Positions 32,865-40,148 of a stretch of 64,000 nucleotides of DNA are shown piece after piece (position 1 is the stretch's first letter; each line of letters begins with the position of its first letter). Below the pieces are notes generated by a model. It saw only the letters and a program-made list of their open reading frames with translations. It was not told the DNA's origin and did not search any database. This stretch comes from JBBSBL01 sp046330255 (GTDB lineage: Bacteria > Actinomycetota > Thermoleophilia > Solirubrobacterales > Solirubrobacteraceae), in contig JAXLTC010000002.1 of NCBI GenBank assembly GCA_046330255.1, positions 372,001 to 436,000 of the forward strand, in the 5' to 3' direction. Made by a program: the position numbers and the translations under genes.

Positions 32865-33761
32865 ATGGCCCGACCGACGTCCTTCGGCCGCGACCGCGGG
32901 CTCCAGGCCCGCATGGTCCTCACCATGTTCCTGCTGGGGCTCCTCTACGTCGCGCTGATCGCCGCCCTGTTCGCCTCGGGGGCGGGGGCGGTGACGATCG
33001 CGCTGGTCGCGGGCGGCCTCCTGCTGCTCCAGCTCTTCACCTCGGACAAGATCGCGCTGGTCGCGATGGGCGCGCGCCAGGTGAGCCCCGCGCAGGCGCC
33101 AGAGCTGCACGCGATGGTCGAGCGGCTGTGCGTGTCCGCCGACCTGCCCAAGCCGCGGGTGGCGATCGCCGAGACGCCGATGCCGAACGCGTTCGCGCTG
33201 GGGCGCTCGCCGCGCTCCGCGACGGTCTGCGCGACGACCGGGATCATGGACCTGCTCGAGCCCTCCGAGCTCGAGGGGGTCCTCGCGCACGAGCTCACGC
33301 ACGTCCAGAACCGCGACGTGCTCGTGATGACGATCGCCAGCTTCTTCGCGACGGTGGCGAGCTACGTCGTCCAGTTCGGGTTCTTCTTCGGCGGCGGCGG
33401 CGACGACGAGGACGGCCTCCCGTTCCTGGCGGTGATCGCCGTGGCGTTCGCGGTCTACGCGATCTCGTTCGTCCTGCTGCAGGCGCTCTCGCGCTACCGC
33501 GAGTTCGCCGCAGACCGCGGCGCGGCGGTGATCACCGGCCGCCCGAGCGCGCTGGCCTCGGCTCTGATCAAGATCAGCGGGACGATGGAGCGGGTCCCCA
33601 AGGAGGACCTGCGCGCCGCGGGCGCGATGAACGCGTTCTTCATCATGCCGGCGGTCTCGCGCCGGTCGGTCGCCGCGCTGTTCTCGACGCACCCGCCGCT
33701 GGAGAAGCGCCTCGCCGCGCTCCAGCGCCTCGAGGCCCAGCTGCAGGGCGCCCCCACTTAG
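32865..33761 (+). CDS. htpX: Zinc metalloprotease HtpX
   Basis: A 298-residue M48-family membrane protease that degrades misfolded membrane proteins. Two N-terminal helices (about 18-55) are followed by the HEXXH motif as LAHELTHVQNRD with His142, two further helices (about 160-210), and the third ligand region RYREFAADRGAA. The length and layout match HtpX. The ATG at 32865 has AAGGAG upstream, inside a possible hairpin. It is followed by pspAB at a 10-bp gap, a pairing known in actinobacteria and archaea, and is part of an envelope-stress neighbourhood with pspA. Confidence 0.95.
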   Translation: MARPTSFGRDRGLQARMVLTMFLLGLLYVALIAALFASGAGAVTIALVAGGLLLLQLFTSDKIALVAMGARQVSPAQAPELHAMVERLCVSADLPKPRVAIAETPMPNAFALGRSPRSATVCATTGIMDLLEPSELEGVLAHELTHVQNRDVLVMTIASFFATVASYVVQFGFFFGGGGDDEDGLPFLAVIAVAFAVYAISFVLLQALSRYREFAADRGAAVITGRPSALASALIKISGTMERVPKEDLRAAGAMNAFFIMPAVSRRSVAALFSTHPPLEKRLAALQRLEAQLQGAPT

Positions 33762-33771
33762 GCCTCGGGGG

Positions 33772-34344
33772 ATGGGCCTCTTCGACGTCGTCTTCGGCCG
33801 GCGCAAGCTCAAGGGCCCGGCGCCGGACCGGCTGTTCGCGGCCTCGACCGCCTACGTGACGCTCGAGACCGGCCTCGGCATCACGACGCGCGGGGTCGCC
33901 GGGATCGTCTTCCAGCCGCTCGCGACCGCCGACTTCACGCAGATCGCGACCGAGATGGAGGAGGTCGTGCGCGGGACCGGCGCGGACCAGGGCACCGGCG
34001 TGGAGGAGAGCGACGACTCCTACGGCTACCGCTGGATGATCCTGCGCGACACCGACTTCGACGACCTCGTCGTGGGGGTCAACGCGGTCAGCGACGCGCT
34101 CGCGGCGGGCGGCTACGGGGACCGGGTCCTGTGCGCGGTGTTCGCGTTCCAGGAGAAGGCCGGGCGCCCGCTCTACCTCATCTACAACTACAAGCGCGGC
34201 GCGTTCTACCCGTTCATCCCGGCGCCGGGCGAGCAGCAGCGGGACACCGAGGGCGAGCTGCGGCTGAAGGCGCAGCTGGGCGCCGAGCTCCCGATCGAGC
34301 AGGAGCTCGAGCGCTGGTTCCCGCTCTGGGGGATCCCGATCTGA
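33772..34344 (+). CDS. pspAB: PspA-associated protein PspAB
   Basis: A 190-residue soluble protein. It matches the PspAB family known beside htpX in actinobacteria and archaea: the opening MGLFDVVFGRRKLKGPAPDRLFA, the central YRWMILRDTDFDDLVVGVNAVSDAL, and the ending ELPIEQELERWFPLWGIPI. Its molecular role is not settled; it is thought to assist the membrane-stress response with HtpX and PspA. It follows htpX by 10 bp and is presumably cotranscribed. The pspA-pspAA pair lies 1.4 kb further on the opposite strand. Confidence 0.85.
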   Translation: MGLFDVVFGRRKLKGPAPDRLFAASTAYVTLETGLGITTRGVAGIVFQPLATADFTQIATEMEEVVRGTGADQGTGVEESDDSYGYRWMILRDTDFDDLVVGVNAVSDALAAGGYGDRVLCAVFAFQEKAGRPLYLIYNYKRGAFYPFIPAPGEQQRDTEGELRLKAQLGAELPIEQELERWFPLWGIPI

Positions 34345-34424
34345 GGCTCGCCCAACCTGGACGGACAGAGGGCGCGGCCGGCCGCCGGCGGGCCTAACCT
34401 TCCGCGGGAAGGGGCTCCTCGCAG

Positions 34425-35438
34425 ATGCACCGGATTCACGCGATACACGGGCCGGCGGCACGTGCCCGGCGGCCGGCGCTCGCCGCGCTGCTGCTCGCGT
34501 GCGCGCTCGCGGCCGGGGCGTGCGGCCGCGACGCGGGCAGCGCGACCCGGCCGTCGGCCGCCGCCGAGGCCGCGCGGGCGCGCGCGATCGAATCCCATCC
34601 GCCGTACGTCGTGATGCGCTGGCTCGACCGCGTCCACCCGCGCGACTACGGCCGGCTGGGCGTGGCTTCGGCGTCGCGCCCGGACGGCTCCCGCGCGCTC
34701 GCTCCGCTGCGCTGCGACCGCGTCGGGTTCAACGGGCGCGTCGGCCTGTGCGTGCTCGGCGCCTGGCAGGCCCGCAACAGGACGTCGGTGACCGTTTTCG
34801 ACGCCGCCTTCCGGCCGCTGCGGCGACTTGCCCTCTCGGGCGTGCCGAGCCGCACGCGCGTCTCGCCCGACGGGCGCTGGGGGGCCGTCACCACGTTCGT
34901 CACCGGTCACGCCTACGCGGGCGGGCGCTTCTCCACGGCTACGACGCTCATCGATCTGCGCAGCGGCCGCCCCGTCGTGAACCTCGAGCGCTTCGCCGTG
35001 ACACGCGACGGGCGGTTGGTCACGGCCCGCGACCGCAACTTCTGGGGCGTGACGTTCTCGCGCGACGGGCACACGTTCTACGCGACGATGGCCACCGGCG
35101 GGCACACCTGGCTCGTGCGCGCCGACCTGCGGACCCGCACGGGCCGGACGCTGCGCGAGAACGCCGAGTGCCCCTCGCTCTCGCCGGACGAGACGCGGAT
35201 CGCCTACAAGAAGAAGGTCGGCAGGCCACCCCGCTGGCGCTTCACCGTGCTCGACCTGCGCACGGGGCGCGAGACGCCGCTGGCCGAGCAGCGGCCGATC
35301 GACGACCAGATCGCCTGGCTCGACGATCGCACCGTCCTCTACGACAACGGCGAGGAGGTCTGGACCGTGCCCGCCGACGGCGGCGGAGCCCCGCGGCGCT
35401 GGGCGCGCAGCGCCGGGTCGCCGCAGGTCGTGGGCTGA
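34425..35438 (+). CDS. Putative beta-propeller lipoprotein
   Basis: A 337-residue exported protein. The signal sequence (ARRPALAALLLACALAAGACG) ends in a good lipobox (LAAGAC), so it should be lipid-anchored. The mature part has propeller-like repeats with RVSPDGRWGAVTTF, GVTFSRDGHTFYATMA, CPSLSPDETRIAYKKK and QIAWLDDRTVLYDNGEEVW, the SPDG-type blade turns of TolB/PD40 proteins. It has no catalytic motif. Function unknown; it is a second PD40 protein related in style, not closely in sequence, to the one at 21971. It lies between pspAB and a convergent pspA-pspAA unit. Confidence 0.78.
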   Translation: MHRIHAIHGPAARARRPALAALLLACALAAGACGRDAGSATRPSAAAEAARARAIESHPPYVVMRWLDRVHPRDYGRLGVASASRPDGSRALAPLRCDRVGFNGRVGLCVLGAWQARNRTSVTVFDAAFRPLRRLALSGVPSRTRVSPDGRWGAVTTFVTGHAYAGGRFSTATTLIDLRSGRPVVNLERFAVTRDGRLVTARDRNFWGVTFSRDGHTFYATMATGGHTWLVRADLRTRTGRTLRENAECPSLSPDETRIAYKKKVGRPPRWRFTVLDLRTGRETPLAEQRPIDDQIAWLDDRTVLYDNGEEVWTVPADGGGAPRRWARSAGSPQVVG

Positions 35439-35501
35439 CGGCCCGGTCGCGACGGGCCACACACGGTCGCCCGGCCGTCCTACTGGCCGCCGCGTCAATC
35501 T

Positions 35502-35645
35502 CGGCGCCTATGAGGCACCCGCGTTGACGCGGTCGATCCCGCAGAACTCGAGGGAGCTCTGGTTGGTGAGCGCGGCCCAGGGAGTCCACGCTCCTGCCTT
35601 GGGGGTCGCATGAGCCCCCTGCCCAGGACTATGGACCCGGCGCCG
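35502..35645 (+). ncRNA. Candidate structured RNA between convergent genes
   Basis: This sits in the 324-bp gap between the lipoprotein gene and pspAA; no protein is supported. A 7-bp closing stem (CGGCGCC 35502-35508 / GGCGCCG 35639-35645) encloses hairpins CCGCG-TTGA-CGCGG (35519-35532), CTCTGG/CCAGGG (35557-35582) and GGGGG/CCCCC (35601-35619). GGTTGGTGAGC (35561-35571) matches, from memory, a central-bubble stretch of E. coli 6S RNA. The strand is uncertain and GC-rich sequence folds easily, so this is only a candidate. Confidence 0.25.
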
Positions 35646-35762
35646 CCCTCCCGCGGCCTCGTCGCGCGGCGCGGGCGCAGCGGCGCGATCCAACCGGTCG
35701 CTGAAGTGACCGACGGCTCCCGATCGCTCGCTTCGATGCGCCCTCAGAGGCCTGCGAACGGC

Positions 35763-36041
35763 CTAGTCCGGGATCAGCCCGTCGCCCGAGAACTCCGCGC
35801 GCGCCTGCTCGAGCGTGGTGTCGGGCGGCGGGATGATCACGTCTGAGGTCGCCAGCTCCTCGTGCGGCACGGCCTCGCCCCGCGCGGCCACGAGGTCGTG
35901 CATCTGCGCGAGCAGCGCGGCAAGCGCGTCGGCGTCGCCGCGCTCCACGGCGGCGACCGCCTCGTTGTCCAGCTCGTTGAGCCGAGTCGCGGCCTCGTCG
36001 GCCAGCCGGTACTGGCCCTCGGTCGCGAGGCGGGCTATCAC
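35763..36041 (-). CDS. pspAA: PspA-associated protein PspAA
   Basis: A 92-residue protein in the layout of PspAA partners encoded right behind pspA in actinobacteria. It opens VIARLATEGQYRLADEAATRLNELDNEAVAAVERGD and ends DVIIPPPDTTLEQARAEFSGDGLIPD, both typical of the family. It is a small helical protein thought to modulate PspA. The start is GTG 36041, overlapping the pspA stop (GTGA), so it is translationally coupled. Confidence 0.85.
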   Translation of the reverse strand: MIARLATEGQYRLADEAATRLNELDNEAVAAVERGDADALAALLAQMHDLVAARGEAVPHEELATSDVIIPPPDTTLEQARAEFSGDGLIPD

Positions 36042-36808
36042 GCGCCCTTCTCCCCGGCCGGCGGCGTCTCCCCCGCGCCGAGCTCCGGGGCCGGAGCACC
36101 GGTGCCGAGCTCGGCCTTCATCTTCGCGAGGTCGTCCTCGACCTGGCTCGCGGAGGTCAGCTCGGAGAGCTGGCGGTCGAGGTCGTCCTTGCCCTCCCCG
36201 AGCTGCGTGAGGTCGTCGAACGTGCCCGCCGCCTCCAGCTCCTGGACGGCGTCGGCGCGCGCCTTCATGTTCTCGGTCTTGTCGACGGCGCGCTGCATCG
36301 CCAGCCCCACGTCGGCCATCTCCTCGCCGACCCCGGTCGCGGCCTCGGAGATCCGGACCTGCGCCTCGGCGGCGGAGTACTGCGCCTTGATGACCTCCTT
36401 CTTGGAGCGGAAGGCCTCGATCTTGGTGCGCAGCTTCTGCTCGGACTCCGTGAGCTGCTGCTGCTGGGCCTCGAGCTCGGACACCTGCGTGTCCAGCGAC
36501 TGGAGCTCGGTCTGCGCCAGCTGCTTGCGCTCCAGCGCGGTGCGCGCGAGGTCCTCGCGGTTCTGGGCGAGCGCCTGGCGCGCCTGGGTGTCGAGCTTGA
36601 CGACCTGCTGCTCGAGCTTCTGCGACTGGAGCTGGAGCCGCTTCTTGGAGGTCGCGACGTCGGCGAGCCCCTTCTTCACGTTCTGGAGCAGCTCGATCTG
36701 CTTCTGGTAGCTGTACTCCAGCGTCTCGGCGGGATCCTCGGCACGGTCGAGCAGCTTCGAGATCTTCGCCTTGATGACGGTGGACATGCGCCCGGAGACG
36801 CCCGGCAT
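36038..36808 (-). CDS. pspA: Phage shock protein PspA/Vipp1 family
   Basis: A 256-residue ESCRT-III-like membrane-remodelling protein that stabilises damaged cytoplasmic membranes. It is almost entirely helical: MSTVIKAKISKLLDRAEDPAETLEYSYQKQ forms helix 0-1, followed by long coiled coil to about residue 230 and a Pro/Gly tail. ATG 36808 is favoured over ATG 36787 because AGGAGGA lies seven bases before it; the extra seven residues are MPGVSGR. It is cotranslated with pspAA and divergent from the thioesterase gene across 179 bp. It complements htpX-pspAB nearby. Confidence 0.93.
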   Translation of the reverse strand: MPGVSGRMSTVIKAKISKLLDRAEDPAETLEYSYQKQIELLQNVKKGLADVATSKKRLQLQSQKLEQQVVKLDTQARQALAQNREDLARTALERKQLAQTELQSLDTQVSELEAQQQQLTESEQKLRTKIEAFRSKKEVIKAQYSAAEAQVRISEAATGVGEEMADVGLAMQRAVDKTENMKARADAVQELEAAGTFDDLTQLGEGKDDLDRQLSELTSASQVEDDLAKMKAELGTGAPAPELGAGETPPAGEKGA

Positions 36809-36987
36809 CGCTTCCTCCTCGGCGGTTCGGTCGGGTCGCGGCTGGATTGACGGCTCCGCGCCCGGCGGGCCGGGAGCCGTGCGTTCTAGCGTAGCCGACG
36901 CGCGGCCGGGGGCACCGCCGGGCGGCGGCGGGGGCGCGGGTCGCCCGCCGGAGCGCAGCCGCGACCGATCTGGGATCGTGGGGCGCG

Positions 36988-37491
36988 ATGGCCGGGAACG
37001 CGCCCGCCAAGCCCGTCGAGGCCTCCGTCTCGGTGCTCGTGCGCTGGATGGGCATCCTCGACGCCAACACCGCCGGCTTCGTCCACGGCGGGACCGTCAT
37101 GAAGCTCTGCGACGAGGCCGCGGGGCTCGCCGCGGTGCGGCACTCCAGCCGGCGCTGCGTGACCGCAGGCATGGACCGGATGACGTTCCTGGTGCCCGTG
37201 CGCGTCGGACAGGTCGTCACGTTCTCGGCCTCGGTGAACGCGGTCTGGCGCTCGTCGATGGAGGTCGGCGTCCGCGTCGAGGCCGAGAACCCGCTGACCG
37301 GGGAGCGCCGCCACACCTCCACCGCGTACCTGACGATGGTGGCCCTCGACGGCGACGGCCGCCCGGCGCCCGCACCGCCACTGCTCGCAGGCGACGAGAC
37401 CGAGCGGCGGCGCGAGCGGGAGGCCCAGTTGCGGCGCCGCAACCGACTGGCCGAGCGCGACGAGATCGTCCACCGCCGCGGCGCGCGATGA
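36988..37491 (+). CDS. Hotdog-fold acyl-CoA thioesterase
   Basis: A 167-residue hotdog protein that hydrolyses acyl-CoA. The cytosolic acyl-CoA hydrolase (YciA/BACH-like) pattern is visible: DANTAGFVHGGTVMKLCDEAAGLAAVRHS with the catalytic-helix Asp, then MDRMTFLVPVRVGQVVTFSASV. The C-terminal tail is Arg/Glu-rich (TERRREREAQLRRRNRLAERDE). The ATG at 36988 follows a short divergent promoter region with pspA. The stop overlaps the next start (ATGA), coupling it to a GH84 hexosaminidase gene, an unexpected partner. Confidence 0.88.
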   Translation: MAGNAPAKPVEASVSVLVRWMGILDANTAGFVHGGTVMKLCDEAAGLAAVRHSSRRCVTAGMDRMTFLVPVRVGQVVTFSASVNAVWRSSMEVGVRVEAENPLTGERRHTSTAYLTMVALDGDGRPAPAPPLLAGDETERRREREAQLRRRNRLAERDEIVHRRGAR

Positions 37492-39275
37492 GGGCTGCGG
37501 CGTCAGCCTGCGCGGCGCTGGCCGTGACGGTCCTCGCGGCGTCGGGCGCGCCCGGCGCGGCGGCGTCCGGCGCGGCCGGGGCTCGATCACCCTTCGCCTG
37601 GCGGGGGATCGTCGAGGGCTCATACGGGCGACCCTGGACCCACCCCGAGCGCGTGCGAATGCTGCGCTGGATGGCGGCGCACGGCATGAACGTCTACGTG
37701 CACGCGCCGAAGGACGACCTGCGCCAGCGCGCCTACTGGCGCGAGCCCTACCCGGCGCCCGAGCTACGGGCCTACCGCGCGGAGATCCGGCTTGCCGCCC
37801 GGCTGGGCGTCCGCTGGGTGCCGAACGTGAGCCCGGCGCTGCCGCTGATCCCCTCGCGGACGCTCCCCGGGCGCCCGGCGAGCCGTCCGCTCTGCTTCTC
37901 CTGCCCGGGCGACCTCGAGGCCGTGCTCGCCAAGCTCGGGCCGTTCGCCCGCGCGGGCGCCCGCACCTTCATGGCCTCCTTCGACGACGTGCGCAAGACG
38001 TTCTCCGATCCGCGCGACACCGCCGCCTTCGGCGCGGGCGACGCCGCGTACGGCCGCGCGACCGGCGGCTTCCTGACTCGGCTGCGGGCGGCGCTGCGCC
38101 GTCGCTGGCGCGGCTCGCGGCTGCTGACGGTCGTCGCCGACTACGCGGGCAGTGCCGACAGCGGCTACCTGCGCGGGCTGCGCTCGCAGCTGGCGGGCGG
38201 GATCGAGGTGCTGTGGACCGGGACCAGCATCCCCGCCCGGCAGTGGACGCGCGGCGACGCCCGCGCCTACGGGCGGCTGATCGGCCGCCGGCCGCTCGTC
38301 TGGGAGAACTGGACCAACGTGGACGCGGCGGCCGGCACCCGGATCTTCCTCGGCCCCTACGTCCGCCGCACGGACGTGCGCGGCGCGGTCGGCGGGTTCC
38401 TGTTCAACCCCGCCAACGACCCCGACCTCAACCTGCTCCCGCTGGCGACCGCCGCCGACTGGATGCGCGATCCCGGCCGCTACCGGCCGCGGCGCTCCTG
38501 GCTGGACGCCGTCCGGGCCCTCGCCGGGCCCGGGCGGCGCCGGGACCTGCTGCGGGCATGGGCCGAGACGAGCTACTCGACGAAGCTCGACTACACCGAC
38601 GCGCCCACGTTCGCCCGGGCGGCCCGGGCCTTCCTGCGGGCGTACCGCGCGGGCGGCGACTCCGGCGCCGCGCGGGCGAGGCTCGTGCGCGAACTGCTCG
38701 CCGTGCGCGATGCCGGGCGAGGCCTGCGCTCGCTCCCGGATCGCGCGCTGGTGACCCAGGCCGCCCCCTTCCTGGACGCCGCCCGCGTGGCGGCGGGCGC
38801 CGGGCTGGCGGGCATCCGCCTGCTCGCGGCCGAGCGGCCCGCCATCGCGCTGCGCCGGGCGCCGGAGGGCGGCTTCCGGCTGCGGCTCGCACCGCCGGCG
38901 GTCGCGGCCACGGGCGCGCTGCGCGCCTCGTTCGGGCGCGCGGCGGCGCGCTTCGCCGCCCAGCGGCGGCTGGTCTACGGCTGGCGGGGAGGCATGGCCG
39001 TGGACTTCCCGCCGTTCCCGGTGCCGCCTAACGCGATGGATACGTTCCTCGGCCGCGTGAGGGCGCTGGACGCCGCCTTCGCGCCGCTCGCCCGGCGGGC
39101 GGCCTCGGACCTGGCGGCGACGCTCGACGGGCGCGCGCTGCGCCCGGGGGCGGGCCGGCGCGCTTGGCTCTTGCTGCCCCGCTCGGCCTGCGCCGGGCTG
39201 CTGGTGGTCCGCGACGGCGCCGGAGGGCGCACCGCGCTTCGCCTGCCCGCCTGTCGCGGCGGACGCGGGCGCTGA
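37488..39275 (+). CDS. Exported GH84-family beta-N-acetylglucosaminidase
   Basis: A 595-residue protein. The N-terminal signal peptide (MRAAASACAALAVTVLAASGAPGAAA, cleavage about 26) exports it. The catalytic domain begins with WRGIVEGSYGRPWTHPERVRMLRWMAAHGMNVYVHAPKDD, the GH84 signature, and holds the paired acids Asp166-Asp167 in MASFDDV. VLWTGTSIPARQW and PLVWENWTNVDA continue the family pattern. Bacterial GH84 enzymes remove terminal GlcNAc from glycans by substrate-assisted catalysis. The C-terminal 200 residues are Ala/Arg-rich with no known domain. It starts inside the thioesterase stop (ATGA). Confidence 0.85.
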   Translation: MRAAASACAALAVTVLAASGAPGAAASGAAGARSPFAWRGIVEGSYGRPWTHPERVRMLRWMAAHGMNVYVHAPKDDLRQRAYWREPYPAPELRAYRAEIRLAARLGVRWVPNVSPALPLIPSRTLPGRPASRPLCFSCPGDLEAVLAKLGPFARAGARTFMASFDDVRKTFSDPRDTAAFGAGDAAYGRATGGFLTRLRAALRRRWRGSRLLTVVADYAGSADSGYLRGLRSQLAGGIEVLWTGTSIPARQWTRGDARAYGRLIGRRPLVWENWTNVDAAAGTRIFLGPYVRRTDVRGAVGGFLFNPANDPDLNLLPLATAADWMRDPGRYRPRRSWLDAVRALAGPGRRRDLLRAWAETSYSTKLDYTDAPTFARAARAFLRAYRAGGDSGAARARLVRELLAVRDAGRGLRSLPDRALVTQAAPFLDAARVAAGAGLAGIRLLAAERPAIALRRAPEGGFRLRLAPPAVAATGALRASFGRAAARFAAQRRLVYGWRGGMAVDFPPFPVPPNAMDTFLGRVRALDAAFAPLARRAASDLAATLDGRALRPGAGRRAWLLLPRSACAGLLVVRDGAGGRTALRLPACRGGRGR

Positions 39276-39299
39276 GCGGGCCTGCGCCCGCGGCGGGTC

Positions 39300-39908
39300 T
39301 CAGAGGCCGTCGGGGTGGCGGACCGCGTAGCCGCGGCCGGAGCGCATCGCCCGCTGCCAGCGCGAGCCAGCGGCGCCGGCGCCGCTGGTGTCGAAGCGGA
39401 CGCCCGCGACCACCATGTACATGTGGCCGCCGTTCGCGTAGATCGTGATCCACCGGCCGCGGCCAGACACGCCCCAGTCCATGTAGTCGCCCGACGGCAT
39501 CGCCGAACGCACGAGGCGGGCCCCGTGGAGCGCGTAGGAGACCGAGCCCGAGCAGTCGTAGCCGCGCGCGCGCCAACTCGCGTGGCCGCCACCCCAGACG
39601 TAGGGCGTCGAGCGGATCTTGTTCCCCGCCCAGATGACCCTGCGCACCGCGAGCGGCGCGTCCGCGGGCGCGTAGGCGACGCCGCGCCGGACCCTCGCGA
39701 TGCTCCCGGCCACCGTCGGGCGGCTGGGCGTGCTGGCCGGGACCTTGGGCTTGACGCCGAACGTCGCCCCGCCGGCCGCGCCCTGGTCGCCCTGGGCGCC
39801 GGGGACCTGGCCCGGCACGGCCCCGCCCGGGACGTCAGCGAGCGCCGCGGGCGCGCAGGCGAGGAGGCCGAGCGTGGCCATGATCGTGGTGTGGCGCAGC
39901 GTCCGCAA
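39300..39908 (-). CDS. NlpC/P60-family wall peptidase
   Basis: A cysteine peptidase of the NlpC/P60 group that cuts peptidoglycan stem peptides. The catalytic Cys is in GYDCSGSVSYAL (residue 119 from TTG 39908), and His is in NGGHMYMVV; GTTP-like spacing and STPYVWGGGH also fit. TTG 39908 is preferred because it supplies the positively charged start (LRTLRHTTIMATLGLLACAPAALA) of a signal peptide; ATG 39881 would leave it uncharged. A Pro/Gly/Gln linker follows the signal. It is controlled by a c-di-AMP riboswitch that ends about 18 nt before the TTG. Confidence 0.85.
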   Translation of the reverse strand: MRTLRHTTIMATLGLLACAPAALADVPGGAVPGQVPGAQGDQGAAGGATFGVKPKVPASTPSRPTVAGSIARVRRGVAYAPADAPLAVRRVIWAGNKIRSTPYVWGGGHASWRARGYDCSGSVSYALHGARLVRSAMPSGDYMDWGVSGRGRWITIYANGGHMYMVVAGVRFDTSGAGAAGSRWQRAMRSGRGYAVRHPDGL

Positions 39909-39925
39909 GCCGAATCTCGTTCGTC

Positions 39926-40058
39926 GGCCTCCGGGGTTAGCTGACGGGCTGGCGCTAAACGAGCTCGCGCCTCTCGCGGCTGCACCGCGGGATTCGCCCC
40001 AACATCCGGGTCCCCCGGTCCCCGGGAGTCGAGCCCCGGGGATTAGGCAGGCGGGAAA
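39926..40058 (-). promoter_or_regulatory. Cyclic-di-AMP (ydaO/yuaA) riboswitch before the NlpC/P60 gene
   Basis: On the minus strand the aptamer blocks appear in order: CCTAATCCCCGG, CCGGGGGACCCGG, GGGGCGAATCCC and AGCCCGTCAGCTAACCCCGG with AGGC at the end. It shares the GTCAGCTAACCCCG block exactly with the one at 31651. Only about 18 nt remain before the likely TTG start, so the switch may act on translation or by an overlapping terminator. Confidence 0.88.
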
Positions 40059-40148
40059 GCTAGCAGAGCGTTCGACGGAAACGTCGCGACCCCTGCCCAC
40101 CGGCCGGGCGGCCCGCGGCGCAGGCCCGCTTCGGCCGGCGGAACCCGG

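Noticed and set aside
35490..35530. TPP riboswitch on the minus strand (GGGTGCC ... GAGA)
   Set aside because: The second conserved TPP half is missing and the next minus-strand gene lies upstream, not downstream.
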